This document shows, in pieces, positions 13,385 to 19,012 of a stretch of DNA of 21,401 nucleotides. Source of the stretch: a virus; the IMG/VR virus record IMGVR_UViG_3300006926_000034, positions 1 to 21,401 of that record, one strand, 5' to 3'. The notes under the pieces are model-generated. The model was not told the DNA's origin and did no database searches. It was given only the letters and a program-made list of their open reading frames with translations. The first letter of the stretch is position 1; every line of letters starts with the position of its first letter. A program made the translations under genes and the position numbers.

Positions 13385-13941
13385 TAAAAGTTTTCTTCGT
13401 ATATATTATTAACTTTTAAGAACTCATACCACTCTTCTAATTCTCTGTCTGTAGGCTTTGTTAGTGATGCTTCTTTAATAACTCTAATTTCTTTTTCAAT
13501 GTTAACTTCAAGTACTTCTTCACTATCCTCTTTCTTAGCAATAAACTTTCTTGGATATTCTGTTTTCTTAGCTTTTCTACAGACAGGATCTATTTCATAC
13601 TGCAACTTGTAAGGTGTGTTACCTAACAAAGAAAAGTGTTGTGCAATTTTATCTTCAATTAAGACTGTAAAGTCTGGATGATCTATTTTTGAACCTTTAT
13701 ATCTTACTTCAAACCTTATTAAGGGATCACTGGAAGAACCTTCAACTCTAGTAAATCTAATCCAGAAAAACCCTTCTCTGTCTGTGTGATTTGTGTATTC
13801 TGATACATTATCTTTTGGTTGTGTATCAAGTAAATCTTGAATCTGTCTTGATCCTTCTTGATCCTTCATAACCTTGACCCAGGAGTTTCCTCTTCCTTTG
13901 TATCTTTCCTGAATTGTTTTTTTAAAAGAATTTTTCGACAT
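13384..13941 (-). CDS. Unknown protein, paralogue B of the GRG/WIRF/GSK pair, 185 aa
   Basis: A 185-residue protein. YKGRGNSWVKV (14-24), FFWIRFTRVEGSSS (58-71), IRFEVRYKGSKID (75-87), TVLIEDK (92-98) and LLGNTPYKL (105-113) parallel the landmarks of the gene at 11600. The C-terminal 70 residues are acidic and helical, unlike the other copy, and the N-terminal helical region of the other copy is missing here. Function unknown. It has a good ribosome site (AAGGAG) and the promoter at 13963-13991. Confidence 0.78.
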   Translation of the reverse strand: MSKNSFKKTIQERYKGRGNSWVKVMKDQEGSRQIQDLLDTQPKDNVSEYTNHTDREGFFWIRFTRVEGSSSDPLIRFEVRYKGSKIDHPDFTVLIEDKIAQHFSLLGNTPYKLQYEIDPVCRKAKKTEYPRKFIAKKEDSEEVLEVNIEKEIRVIKEASLTKPTDRELEEWYEFLKVNNIYEENF

Positions 13942-13962
13942 ATTATTTTCTCCTTATGATAT

Positions 13963-13991
13963 ATTATAAATAAAAAGTTTCCAATTTACAC
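13963..13991 (-). promoter_or_regulatory. Sigma70-like promoter, GTGTAA-N17-TATAAT
   Basis: Minus-strand GTGTAA (plus 13986-13991) and TATAAT (plus 13963-13968) are 17 bases apart, directly ahead of the 13941 start. The -35 overlaps the palindrome ACACGTGT, comparable to the dyads at the two leftmost promoters. Confidence 0.7.
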
Positions 13992-13994
13992 GTG

Positions 13995-14288
13995 TTAAGC
14001 ATTTCTAGATTTGAACCACTGTGATACTTTGTAGATTGCTTTTTCAAACAGAATTTCCAAACCTAAAACAATTTTTAAAATAAAAGAGTGATCTCCGGCA
14101 ACTACTAACATTCTTGTTGCAACACTTTTTTGAACCTTTGACATATCCCCGGTAGACATCATTACAACTTCTCCTTTATGACCAACATAGAATAATATAG
14201 AGCTATGTTTTTTAATGTTTGAAGTTATTTCTTTTGTTATGTTATCTATACTTTCAATGTCAAGCTTTTCTTCTTCTTTACTTTCCAA
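13995..14288 (-). CDS. Small protein of unknown function, 97 aa, TTG start
   Basis: The start is TTG at 14288, one base after the upstream TAA, with GAGG 7 bases before it. The product begins with a very acidic helix (ESKEEEKLDIESIDNITKEI), then strands (SSILFYVGHKGEVVMMSTGDMS), then a long helical end with a hydrophobic stretch (SFILKIVLGLEILFEKAIYKV) and a basic tail. That stretch might associate with membranes. No family recognised. Confidence 0.7.
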   Translation of the reverse strand: MESKEEEKLDIESIDNITKEITSNIKKHSSILFYVGHKGEVVMMSTGDMSKVQKSVATRMLVVAGDHSFILKIVLGLEILFEKAIYKVSQWFKSRNA

Positions 14289-14289
14289 T

Positions 14290-14529
14290 TTAAACCTCTT
14301 TATCTATGTCAACGTAAACAAGACGATTCCATTTAGGACCTAACTTTAAATGAACTATTCTAGCTTTACTTTTTTTTATAAACAAAGTGAATTCTCTGAA
14401 AGACATTGTTTTGTTTTTCTTGTTACTACCTCTAACTTGAAAAAGTTTAAGCATCCTTTTTTTATCGTAATTGTTTAGATTAAGATCACGAATCTTATTA
14501 ACAAATTGTATTATGTCGCTACCAGTCAT
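14290..14529 (-). CDS. Small basic protein of unknown function, 79 aa
   Basis: A 79-residue, strongly basic protein: helices FVNKIRDLNLNNYDKKRMLKLF, then SNKKNKTMSFREFTLFIKKSK, then two strands (ARIVHLKLG, RLVYVDID). The basic helices would suit DNA or RNA binding. A weak purine-rich ribosome site precedes the ATG. A TATAAT lies at plus 14553-14561 on the minus strand, without a matching -35. Confidence 0.65.
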   Translation of the reverse strand: MTGSDIIQFVNKIRDLNLNNYDKKRMLKLFQVRGSNKKNKTMSFREFTLFIKKSKARIVHLKLGPKWNRLVYVDIDKEV

Positions 14530-14592
14530 TACAGTTCTTTCAAGTAAAGTGGATTATTATATATGTAAAGTTTTTGACAGAATTAAAGCTGT

Positions 14593-14775
14593 TTAAAGAA
14601 AACTACTAATCTTTACACTTCTAATATACATTGTTTTGAATTCTAGCTCAGGTATCATTACTTCATAATAATCTTTGCCGTGAACAAGTTTTGCATGAGC
14701 AAAAACATTTTTATACATATCTTCTTTGTCATAGATATAGTCTATGATTATAGGAATCCAGCTTTTATCTTCCAA
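14593..14775 (-). CDS. Small beta-rich protein, 60 aa, TTG start
   Basis: A 60-residue protein starting with TTG inside the 3' end of the lipoprotein gene (11-base overlap), with AAGAGA before it. The strands IPIIIDYIYD, FAHAKLVHG, YYEVMIPELEF and MYIRSVKI suggest a small beta barrel like others in this block. Start choice is uncertain. Function unknown. Confidence 0.5.
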   Translation of the reverse strand: MEDKSWIPIIIDYIYDKEDMYKNVFAHAKLVHGKDYYEVMIPELEFKTMYIRSVKISSFL

Positions 14776-15019
14776 AACAGTCTCTTTTTAGATTGGCATT
14801 AATTCTATCACACGAAAGCAGTCTATCAAAACATCTATCTTTTTCATATAACTTTTCTTTTAATCTGGACTTAGCTCTTACAATTTCTAACTTTAGATGC
14901 TCATTTTCTAAACATTCGTTTTGCAACTTTTTATTTTTTTCAACAATATTATTGTAGGCATAACTAGAAACACAGCTACTAGATGTAGTTAATAATAATA
15001 ATAAAAGTATGTTTTTCAA
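14765..15019 (-). CDS. Small coiled-coil lipoprotein (possible spanin-like)
   Basis: An 84-residue protein with a lipoprotein-type signal (LLLLLLTTSSSC, Cys16 as lipid site), followed by a charged helix (about 24-78) rich in leucine, lysine and glutamate that may form a coiled coil, with further cysteines at 36, 63, 70 and 81. It overlaps the upstream gene by 4 bases (ATGA). Small coiled-coil lipoproteins in phages of Gram-negative hosts are sometimes outer-membrane spanins used in lysis. No matching inner-membrane partner or endolysin is evident next to it, so this is only a possibility. Confidence 0.65.
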   Translation of the reverse strand: MKNILLLLLLTTSSSCVSSYAYNNIVEKNKKLQNECLENEHLKLEIVRAKSRLKEKLYEKDRCFDRLLSCDRINANLKRDCFGR

Positions 15020-15306
15020 TATAAATCCCCTGGATCTGGTGAAGGATTGTGTGAAGGATACAAAATAGTGATCTCTTTTCTTTGAATGTCTGTAAACAGA
15101 TGTTTTAATGGAATAGCTCTAAGATAATAATCGCCTATTGTAATATCACAAAAAGTTTGCGGCTGATAACTTTCAAAAGAAATGCTGACAACTGGTGTAA
15201 AATTAAAACGATTTGCAATATCTATTTTTTTTTGTGTGCCTTCTTCGTTAGCTAATGACTTAGCATAACTCTGACCGTCAAAATATATTTTATTTAATTT
15301 TATCAT
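15016..15306 (-). CDS. Protein of unknown function, 96 aa
   Basis: A 96-residue protein with the strand-rich middle FTPVVSISFES and TFCDITIGDYYLRAIPL, and a proline-rich end (YPSHNPSPDPGDLY). Its stop overlaps the start of the lipoprotein gene (ATGA). AAAGGC is a moderate ribosome site. The promoter at 15329-15357 lies directly upstream. No family recognised. Confidence 0.68.
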   Translation of the reverse strand: MIKLNKIYFDGQSYAKSLANEEGTQKKIDIANRFNFTPVVSISFESYQPQTFCDITIGDYYLRAIPLKHLFTDIQRKEITILYPSHNPSPDPGDLY

Positions 15307-15328
15307 TGTTTAATTTGCCTTTTTGTTT

Positions 15329-15357
15329 ATTATATAATTCAAATTGTATAATTACAC
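15329..15357 (-). promoter_or_regulatory. Sigma70-like promoter, GTGTAA-N17-TATAAT
   Basis: Minus-strand GTGTAA (plus 15352-15357) and TATAAT (plus 15329-15334) are 17 bases apart. The -35 overlaps the stop region of the upstream gene at 15352, so a new transcript begins inside the gene run. Confidence 0.65.
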
Positions 15358-15771
15358 ATTGTAAAACTTGTTAAGCCTATTTTCTTTTGAATATTCGCTT
15401 CTACTTTTTCTCTTGCACTCCCATACATCAATTACATCTAAAACTTTGTTTTCATTTCTTTTTACAAGATAAAAATTAAATCCTGTTCTATTGATATAAT
15501 GCGTTTCATAAACATCGAAAAAGTCAAGTATACTATTCGCAGTTTCATTTCCACCGCTTATATCAATTGCGCGATGCGCAAAAAAGTCTTCAAACACTAA
15601 TCTGATATTGTCATACTTATTAGGATTAAGAATATCAGACATTAAATTCCTCATAATATCAATAACATTATCCCCATCACCGATATCATAAAAAGTTAAA
15701 TCTTTATGACTTAAATCTTCACCTATTCTTGGGTGAGTAATTCCTTGGAACATACTATATTTCATTTTCAT
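15352..15771 (-). CDS. Protein of unknown function, 139 aa
   Basis: A 139-residue protein: an acidic first half (LTFYDIGDGDNVIDIMRNLMSDIL), a middle LVFEDFFAHRAIDISGG, then strands (FNFYLVKRNENKVLDVIDVWECKRK) and a basic end. The start overlaps the upstream gene's stop by 4 bases (ATGA). No motif recognised. Confidence 0.7.
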   Translation of the reverse strand: MKMKYSMFQGITHPRIGEDLSHKDLTFYDIGDGDNVIDIMRNLMSDILNPNKYDNIRLVFEDFFAHRAIDISGGNETANSILDFFDVYETHYINRTGFNFYLVKRNENKVLDVIDVWECKRKSRSEYSKENRLNKFYNV

Positions 15772-15989
15772 CTTACCTCATATAATTCTGTTGTTAACAC
15801 AGTTTTAATTGACTTTTCAAATATAACATCGATAACATCATAAAGAGTGCCATCGATAGTATATTCAGCAAAGTCGTTATATCCTTCTAACTCGTGCTCA
15901 TCTTGTAAAGACAGCACTATAGATGTTGTTTGTTTGTTTCTTTCAAGTGAATAGTATTCATAATAGTAAAGATTATTCTTTTTTATCAT
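15768..15989 (-). CDS. Small protein of unknown function, 73 aa
   Basis: A 73-residue protein with an aromatic start (NLYYYEYYSLERNKQTTSIV) and strands later (AEYTIDGTLYDVIDVIFE). It overlaps the zinc-ribbon-like gene upstream by 17 bases and the next gene downstream by 4, a typical coupled chain. No family recognised. Confidence 0.62.
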   Translation of the reverse strand: MIKKNNLYYYEYYSLERNKQTTSIVLSLQDEHELEGYNDFAEYTIDGTLYDVIDVIFEKSIKTVLTTELYEVR

Positions 15990-16158
15990 GATTATCCCAA
16001 TCAGCTTTACAGTCTACGCACCAATTGTCGCAATCTATACAACCGTAGAATTCTTGAATTGATCTTTTGCACGCGTGAAAGTAAAAAGCAACAGTCTTTT
16101 TTTTACAAAAACAACACTTTGTCTTTTTAGATTCTACTTCTTTTGTTTTTTTTGTCAT
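15973..16158 (-). CDS. Small cysteine-rich, probably zinc-binding protein, 61 aa
   Basis: I placed the start at the ATG at 16158 because GGAGG (plus 16164-16168) lies 5 bases upstream; a longer frame exists to 16191 but lacks such a site. After a lysine-rich start the product has cysteines at 15, 16, 18, 30, 40, 43, 47 and 50 plus His28, arranged as CCxC...HxC...CxxCxxxCxxC. This suits one or two zinc sites, as in small phage transcription or nucleic-acid binding factors. The exact family is not recognised. Confidence 0.75.
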   Translation of the reverse strand: MTKKTKEVESKKTKCCFCKKKTVAFYFHACKRSIQEFYGCIDCDNWCVDCKADWDNHDKKE

Positions 16159-16211
16159 CTTTGCCTCCATATATGTTAAATATATTATCAAAGTCTGACA
16201 ATGTTGTCAAA

Positions 16212-16508
16212 TTAATATTTAAGATTTCTAAAATGTTTGACGTGATTATTAAACGCTTCTAGACTCTTGAATTTGTATTGTAAGCAAACAGACGTTTGAG
16301 GAAAAACTTTTGTTTGCAAAAAGTCACCTTCTGTTATTAATAAATCAACCCAGCTTTTGTCAACATAATACTCTTCACTTACTGATATGTCTCTTACATT
16401 AAAGTCATTTACATAACCAATAAAAAGACCAATTCCACAAGTAGCATTCCAAAAGTCATTCCAGTAAAGAAGATCACCTCTATTATAAATACTTTTTTCT
16501 AATTTCAT
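16212..16508 (-). CDS. SH3-barrel-like protein, 98 aa
   Basis: I used the ATG at 16508, which lies inside the 3' end of the upstream gene (26-base overlap); an earlier TTG at 16532 has no better ribosome site. The product starts SIYNRGDLLYW, as in the VGDLV-type proteins, then GIGLFIGYVND, and ends with a helix SLEAFNNHVKHFRNLKY. Function unknown. Confidence 0.65.
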   Translation of the reverse strand: MKLEKSIYNRGDLLYWNDFWNATCGIGLFIGYVNDFNVRDISVSEEYYVDKSWVDLLITEGDFLQTKVFPQTSVCLQYKFKSLEAFNNHVKHFRNLKY

Positions 16509-17235
16509 TAGAAGCCCAATCAGTAGTTCCAATATTTTCTAGGTAAAATCCATATTCCACAGGCACTTTTTTCATTATATTAGTTTCAAATCTTCCAACT
16601 AATATTGAAAGCTCGTCATCAGAAAGATCAATTTTCTCATGAACTCTTCTGATATAACACTCAGATAGCTGGTTTAAGTTGCCCAAAGGAGAAAATTCTT
16701 CTCCCCAATTGTTTGCTGATATTTTGTACAAATAATCTCTAATAGAATTAGAAGTTTCTGTACTATTGTTAAGCTCTTTAAACTTGTGTCTATATAGATA
16801 CTTTATTATTCTCTGTCCAAGTAAAGGTGAAATACACTTGTCTATGTTTAATAACTTCTGTTTATTTAAACGATCAGCACGATAATCCTTTAAAATCTTA
16901 AACTGATTATTTTCTTTGAATATTAAATACTTACAATTTGTAAAATCAAAGTTGTCTAGACATTCTTTGAAATTTTTGTATACAAACTGTAAAACCATCT
17001 GTACTTTTACAATACTATTTTTTTCTTTTGTTAAGTTAACTGCAAAAGGAGAAAGCCATGTGTAATTAAATACTTCGTTTTCATCGACAAATTGTCGAGC
17101 GTGATTTATATCTGACATAAAAATATCGATATCACCGTATTTGTTATGAAAATAGTCTTCAATTACTATTCTTGGATCTAGATTATTATGCTCTATCTCG
17201 CCAATGATTCTAGCAAATCCTCCTGCAATCCACAT
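16483..17235 (-). CDS. Nucleotidyltransferase-like protein, N-terminus uncertain
   Basis: A 250-residue frame from ATG at 17235. Right at its start is WIAGGFAR (2-9), and at 34-40 GDIDIFM. A GG...DxD pair is the hallmark of nucleotidyltransferase-fold proteins, seen in several phage proteins that annotate as putative nucleotidyltransferases. The rest is helical (ESIRDYLYK-type segments) without other clear motifs. The ATG has no ribosome site. In the same frame a further 33 codons without stop (to 17334) read like protein (VKVLPRNISDALSHTL, then IQDIFGYK), and AAAGGA lies at 17342-17347. The true start is therefore probably upstream, with a one-base indel or a non-ATG start. Confidence 0.68.
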   Translation of the reverse strand: MWIAGGFARIIGEIEHNNLDPRIVIEDYFHNKYGDIDIFMSDINHARQFVDENEVFNYTWLSPFAVNLTKEKNSIVKVQMVLQFVYKNFKECLDNFDFTNCKYLIFKENNQFKILKDYRADRLNKQKLLNIDKCISPLLGQRIIKYLYRHKFKELNNSTETSNSIRDYLYKISANNWGEEFSPLGNLNQLSECYIRRVHEKIDLSDDELSILVGRFETNIMKKVPVEYGFYLENIGTTDWASNEIRKKYL

Positions 17236-17374
17236 CTTATAGCCAAAAATATCTTGAATACCGTTAGCTGATAATGTATGTGATAGAGCATCTGAGATGT
17301 TTCGTGGTAAGACTTTTACTGTATAATTATTGATAACATATTCCTTTCAATAAAGTAAAACGTTGTGCTAACTG

Positions 17375-17644
17375 CTAACTTCTTAATAAAAAAGAATCAC
17401 TTCCGCTGTTTGCTCTTTCGTAAACTTCTTTTTCAACTAAAACCCAATACTTTTCGCAGTCTATATTCTTGAACATTTTATCTCTATTCCTATAATGGTC
17501 GATACCATTTAAGAACTTTACACATCCTAATGCTTTGACTTGATTACCTACTGCACCGATACAAACAGCGTATACATAGTCTTCAAAGTTAAGACAGCCT
17601 TTAAGATAATTATTTTCTCTTAATAAATCTTTATAAGAATTCAT
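17375..17644 (-). CDS. Protein of unknown function, 89 aa
   Basis: An 89-residue protein: start KDLLRENNYLKGCLNFEDYVYAV, middle CIGAVGNQVKALGCVKFLNG, end YWVLVEKEVYERA. The leading LLRENNYLK recalls VLRENEYLK in the gene between the tRNAs (17835), probably by chance. It is the first gene after tRNA-Tyr and has its own promoter at 17682-17710. Ribosome site weak. Function unknown. Confidence 0.65.
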   Translation of the reverse strand: MNSYKDLLRENNYLKGCLNFEDYVYAVCIGAVGNQVKALGCVKFLNGIDHYRNRDKMFKNIDCEKYWVLVEKEVYERANSGSDSFLLRS

Positions 17645-17681
17645 ATTAGTCTCACAATTTAAAGTGGTTGGTCTATAATAT

Positions 17682-17710
17682 ATTATAATTGGATTAATTC
17701 TTTTTTACAC
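17682..17710 (-). promoter_or_regulatory. Sigma70-like promoter, GTGTAA-N17-TATAAT
   Basis: Minus-strand GTGTAA (plus 17705-17710) and TATAAT (plus 17682-17687) are 17 bases apart, starting 4 bases past the 3' end of tRNA-Tyr. The spacer begins with the same AAAAGAA as the promoter at 230. It restarts transcription after the tRNA. Confidence 0.72.
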
Positions 17711-17714
17711 ATAA

Positions 17715-17797
17715 TGGTAGAGGCAGGATTTGAACCTGCGTACTCTTAAGAGAACGGGTTTACAGCCCGTCGCCTTTAACCACTCGGCCACTCTACC
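17715..17797 (-). tRNA. tRNA-Tyr (GUA anticodon)
   Basis: Minus strand, 83 nt. Acceptor arm GGTAGAG/CTCTACC with discriminator A and no encoded CCA. The anticodon stem ACGGG/CCCGT encloses loop CTGTAAA, giving anticodon GTA (plus 17761-17763). A long variable arm (TCTCTTAAGAGTA) makes it class II, as bacterial tRNA-Tyr should be. The T arm CAGG-TTCAAAT-CCTG is normal. Tyrosine codons are frequent in this window. Confidence 0.93.
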
Positions 17798-17808
17798 AAG
17801 ATATTATC

Positions 17809-17827
17809 TTCCTAGAAATGCTAGGAA
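17809..17827 (-). other. Hairpin between a gene and tRNA-Tyr, possible processing site
   Basis: Perfect 7-bp inverted repeat TTCCTAG, loop CATTT, CTAGGAA (minus strand), between the stop of the 67-residue gene and the tRNA 5' end 12 bases on. There is no T tract, so it is more likely a processing or stability element than a terminator. Confidence 0.5.
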
Positions 17828-17834
17828 AACAATA

Positions 17835-18038
17835 TTACTTCTTTGAAACGAAAGAATATAAAGTTTCTGCTGTCTTTAAGACTTCTTCAACTGTATACGG
17901 AGAAATTGAATCTCTATCACCCTCAGGCTTTAAATACTCGTTTTCTCTTAGCACGCTGTTTTTTTCTTGAAGAATTCCAACTGCAAGTCCTAGCAAACTC
18001 TCTCTAATCTCGTAGCCGTTTTTGTTCGTATCTCCCAT
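17835..18038 (-). CDS. Small conserved phage-type protein between two tRNAs, 67 aa
   Basis: A 67-residue protein with GYEIRESLLGLAVGIL (8-23), a charged middle, and YTVEEVLKTAETLYSFVSKK (48-67). I recognise this plan (GYEIR...LLxxAxGIL...ILxxAExLYxFVxxK) from short proteins of T4-related and marine phages; role unknown. AAAGGAG lies at ideal distance from the ATG. It is encoded between two tRNA genes and presumably shares their transcript, the hairpin at 17809-17827 lying just after it. Confidence 0.8.
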   Translation of the reverse strand: MGDTNKNGYEIRESLLGLAVGILQEKNSVLRENEYLKPEGDRDSISPYTVEEVLKTAETLYSFVSKK

Positions 18039-18086
18039 AATAAACTCCTTTCTATGTCTGTGTCTGTAATTGTTAAATTACGGGAA

Positions 18087-18171
18087 AGCTGGCGAGGGGA
18101 CTCGAACCCCTGATTGAGAATTAACTCTCCGGATTATAAATCCGGTGCAATAGCCACTATTCGACACCAGC
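18087..18171 (-). tRNA. Class II tRNA with UAU anticodon (unusual)
   Basis: Minus strand, 85 nt. Acceptor GCTGGTG/CGCCAGC (one G-U pair), discriminator U, no encoded CCA. The anticodon stem CCGGA/TCCGG encloses loop TTTATAA, so the anticodon is TAT (plus 18136-18138), reading AUA. A 17-base variable region with a GAG/CTC stem makes it class II, which is normal for Leu, Ser and Tyr but not Ile. The T arm AGGGG-TTCGAGT-CCCCT is standard; the D arm pairs poorly in the standard form. The amino acid cannot be assigned with confidence. Confidence 0.8.
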
Positions 18172-18193
18172 TTAGTGTGTATCTATATTATAT

Positions 18194-18406
18194 CTAAACT
18201 TCTCCACACAGTTTAATTTTATTTTTAAATTCTTGCCAAACTTCTTTTGAAATACAAATCTCAACTTCACTTACACACCCTTCAATTGTTGATAACTTAA
18301 CCTCTGTAGGCTGAAAGAATTTTATAAAGATACCTTTGTCTTCTTCAAATACTTCATTGAATATGTAAAAGTTTTCGCCTGTAATAATTTGATTTTTTGT
18401 ACTCAT
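18194..18406 (-). CDS. Small protein of unknown function, 70 aa
   Basis: A 70-residue protein, first of the long leftward block, with ribosome site CAGGAG. It has strands (NFYIFNEVFEEDKGIFIKFF, EVKLSTIEGCVSEVEICI) and an end helix WQEFKNKIKL. No family recognised. Its promoter region at 18435-18463 is shared with the divergent rightward genes. Confidence 0.68.
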   Translation of the reverse strand: MSTKNQIITGENFYIFNEVFEEDKGIFIKFFQPTEVKLSTIEGCVSEVEICISKEVWQEFKNKIKLCGEV

Positions 18407-18434
18407 ATTATTAATCTCCTGTTGTTTTTTTATT

Positions 18435-18463
18435 ATAATATAATATAAAAATATAATTTACAC
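18435..18463 (-). promoter_or_regulatory. Probable promoter, GTGTAA-N17-TATTAT, in divergent region
   Basis: Minus-strand GTGTAA (plus 18458-18463) is 17 bases from TATTAT (plus 18435-18440), with a TATAAT three bases further. The region 18407-18475 separates divergent genes and must also hold the start for the plus-strand genes, for which I see only TATAAT-like runs (18436-18448). Confidence 0.5.
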
Positions 18464-18475
18464 ATAAGGCACTAA

Positions 18476-19012
18476 ATGAGGATTAAACCTAACAGAATAC
18501 CTTGGGAAAATGCATACAGTTTATATCAGCTAGAGTCGAAAGATATTATTTTTGTTCTCGAACAAAATGGCATTCAAGTTAAAAACATTTCACCTGCTGG
18601 ATCTTTAAGAAGAGGAAGAAAAACAATAGGTGATCTAGATATTGTTATTGAAGTAGACAACCCACTTCTTGCCGGCAAAACGCTAGAAGACACAATGAAT
18701 TACCAGTTTTTTGCTAAAGGATCTTTTTATAAAGGACAAATACTTGATACTGGAATTGATTTGTTTGTTGCTGGGCATCACAATTATTATTCTATGCTTT
18801 TCTTCTTGACAGGTTGTGAAGATTGGAACTTAAGAATTATGAAATTCTTAAGAAATAATTCTGATATACGATATACGCCTTTTAGGTTTATTAATATAAA
18901 TACTAAAGAAGTCTATGACTTTAAGTCAGAGGAAGATATATTTAAGCTTATAAATCATAGTTATATATTACCAAAAGATAGAATACCACAAAGTATAAAG
19001 TTCGGAGAATAA
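18476..19012 (+). CDS. Minimal family X DNA polymerase-like nucleotidyltransferase
   Basis: A 178-residue protein with the palm and thumb signatures of family X polymerases: GSLRRG (42-47) with the metal-binding pair Asp53/Asp55 in GDLDIVIE, third aspartate Asp95 in GIDLFV, FLTGCEDWNLRIM (110-122) corresponding to the YFTGSxxFNxxMR element, and SEEDIFKLINHSYILPKDR (151-169) like the C-terminal part of Pol beta. The 8-kDa lyase and the HhH fingers of Pol beta are missing. The size recalls ASFV Pol X (174 residues). Gap filling in repair is the likely role, with the ligase at 4497. Terminal transferase activity is an alternative. Weak AAGG precedes the ATG. Confidence 0.82.
   Translation: MRIKPNRIPWENAYSLYQLESKDIIFVLEQNGIQVKNISPAGSLRRGRKTIGDLDIVIEVDNPLLAGKTLEDTMNYQFFAKGSFYKGQILDTGIDLFVAGHHNYYSMLFFLTGCEDWNLRIMKFLRNNSDIRYTPFRFININTKEVYDFKSEEDIFKLINHSYILPKDRIPQSIKFGE

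Noticed and set aside
14553-14581. Promoter ahead of the 79-residue gene at 14290
   Set aside because: A TATAAT is present on the minus strand, but no GTGTAA-like or other good -35 box occurs at 16-18 bases, so it is not listed as a promoter.
17715-18171. tRNA genes as a possible integration site
   Set aside because: No integrase gene and no duplicated tRNA 3' end was seen in the window, so an attachment site is not supported.
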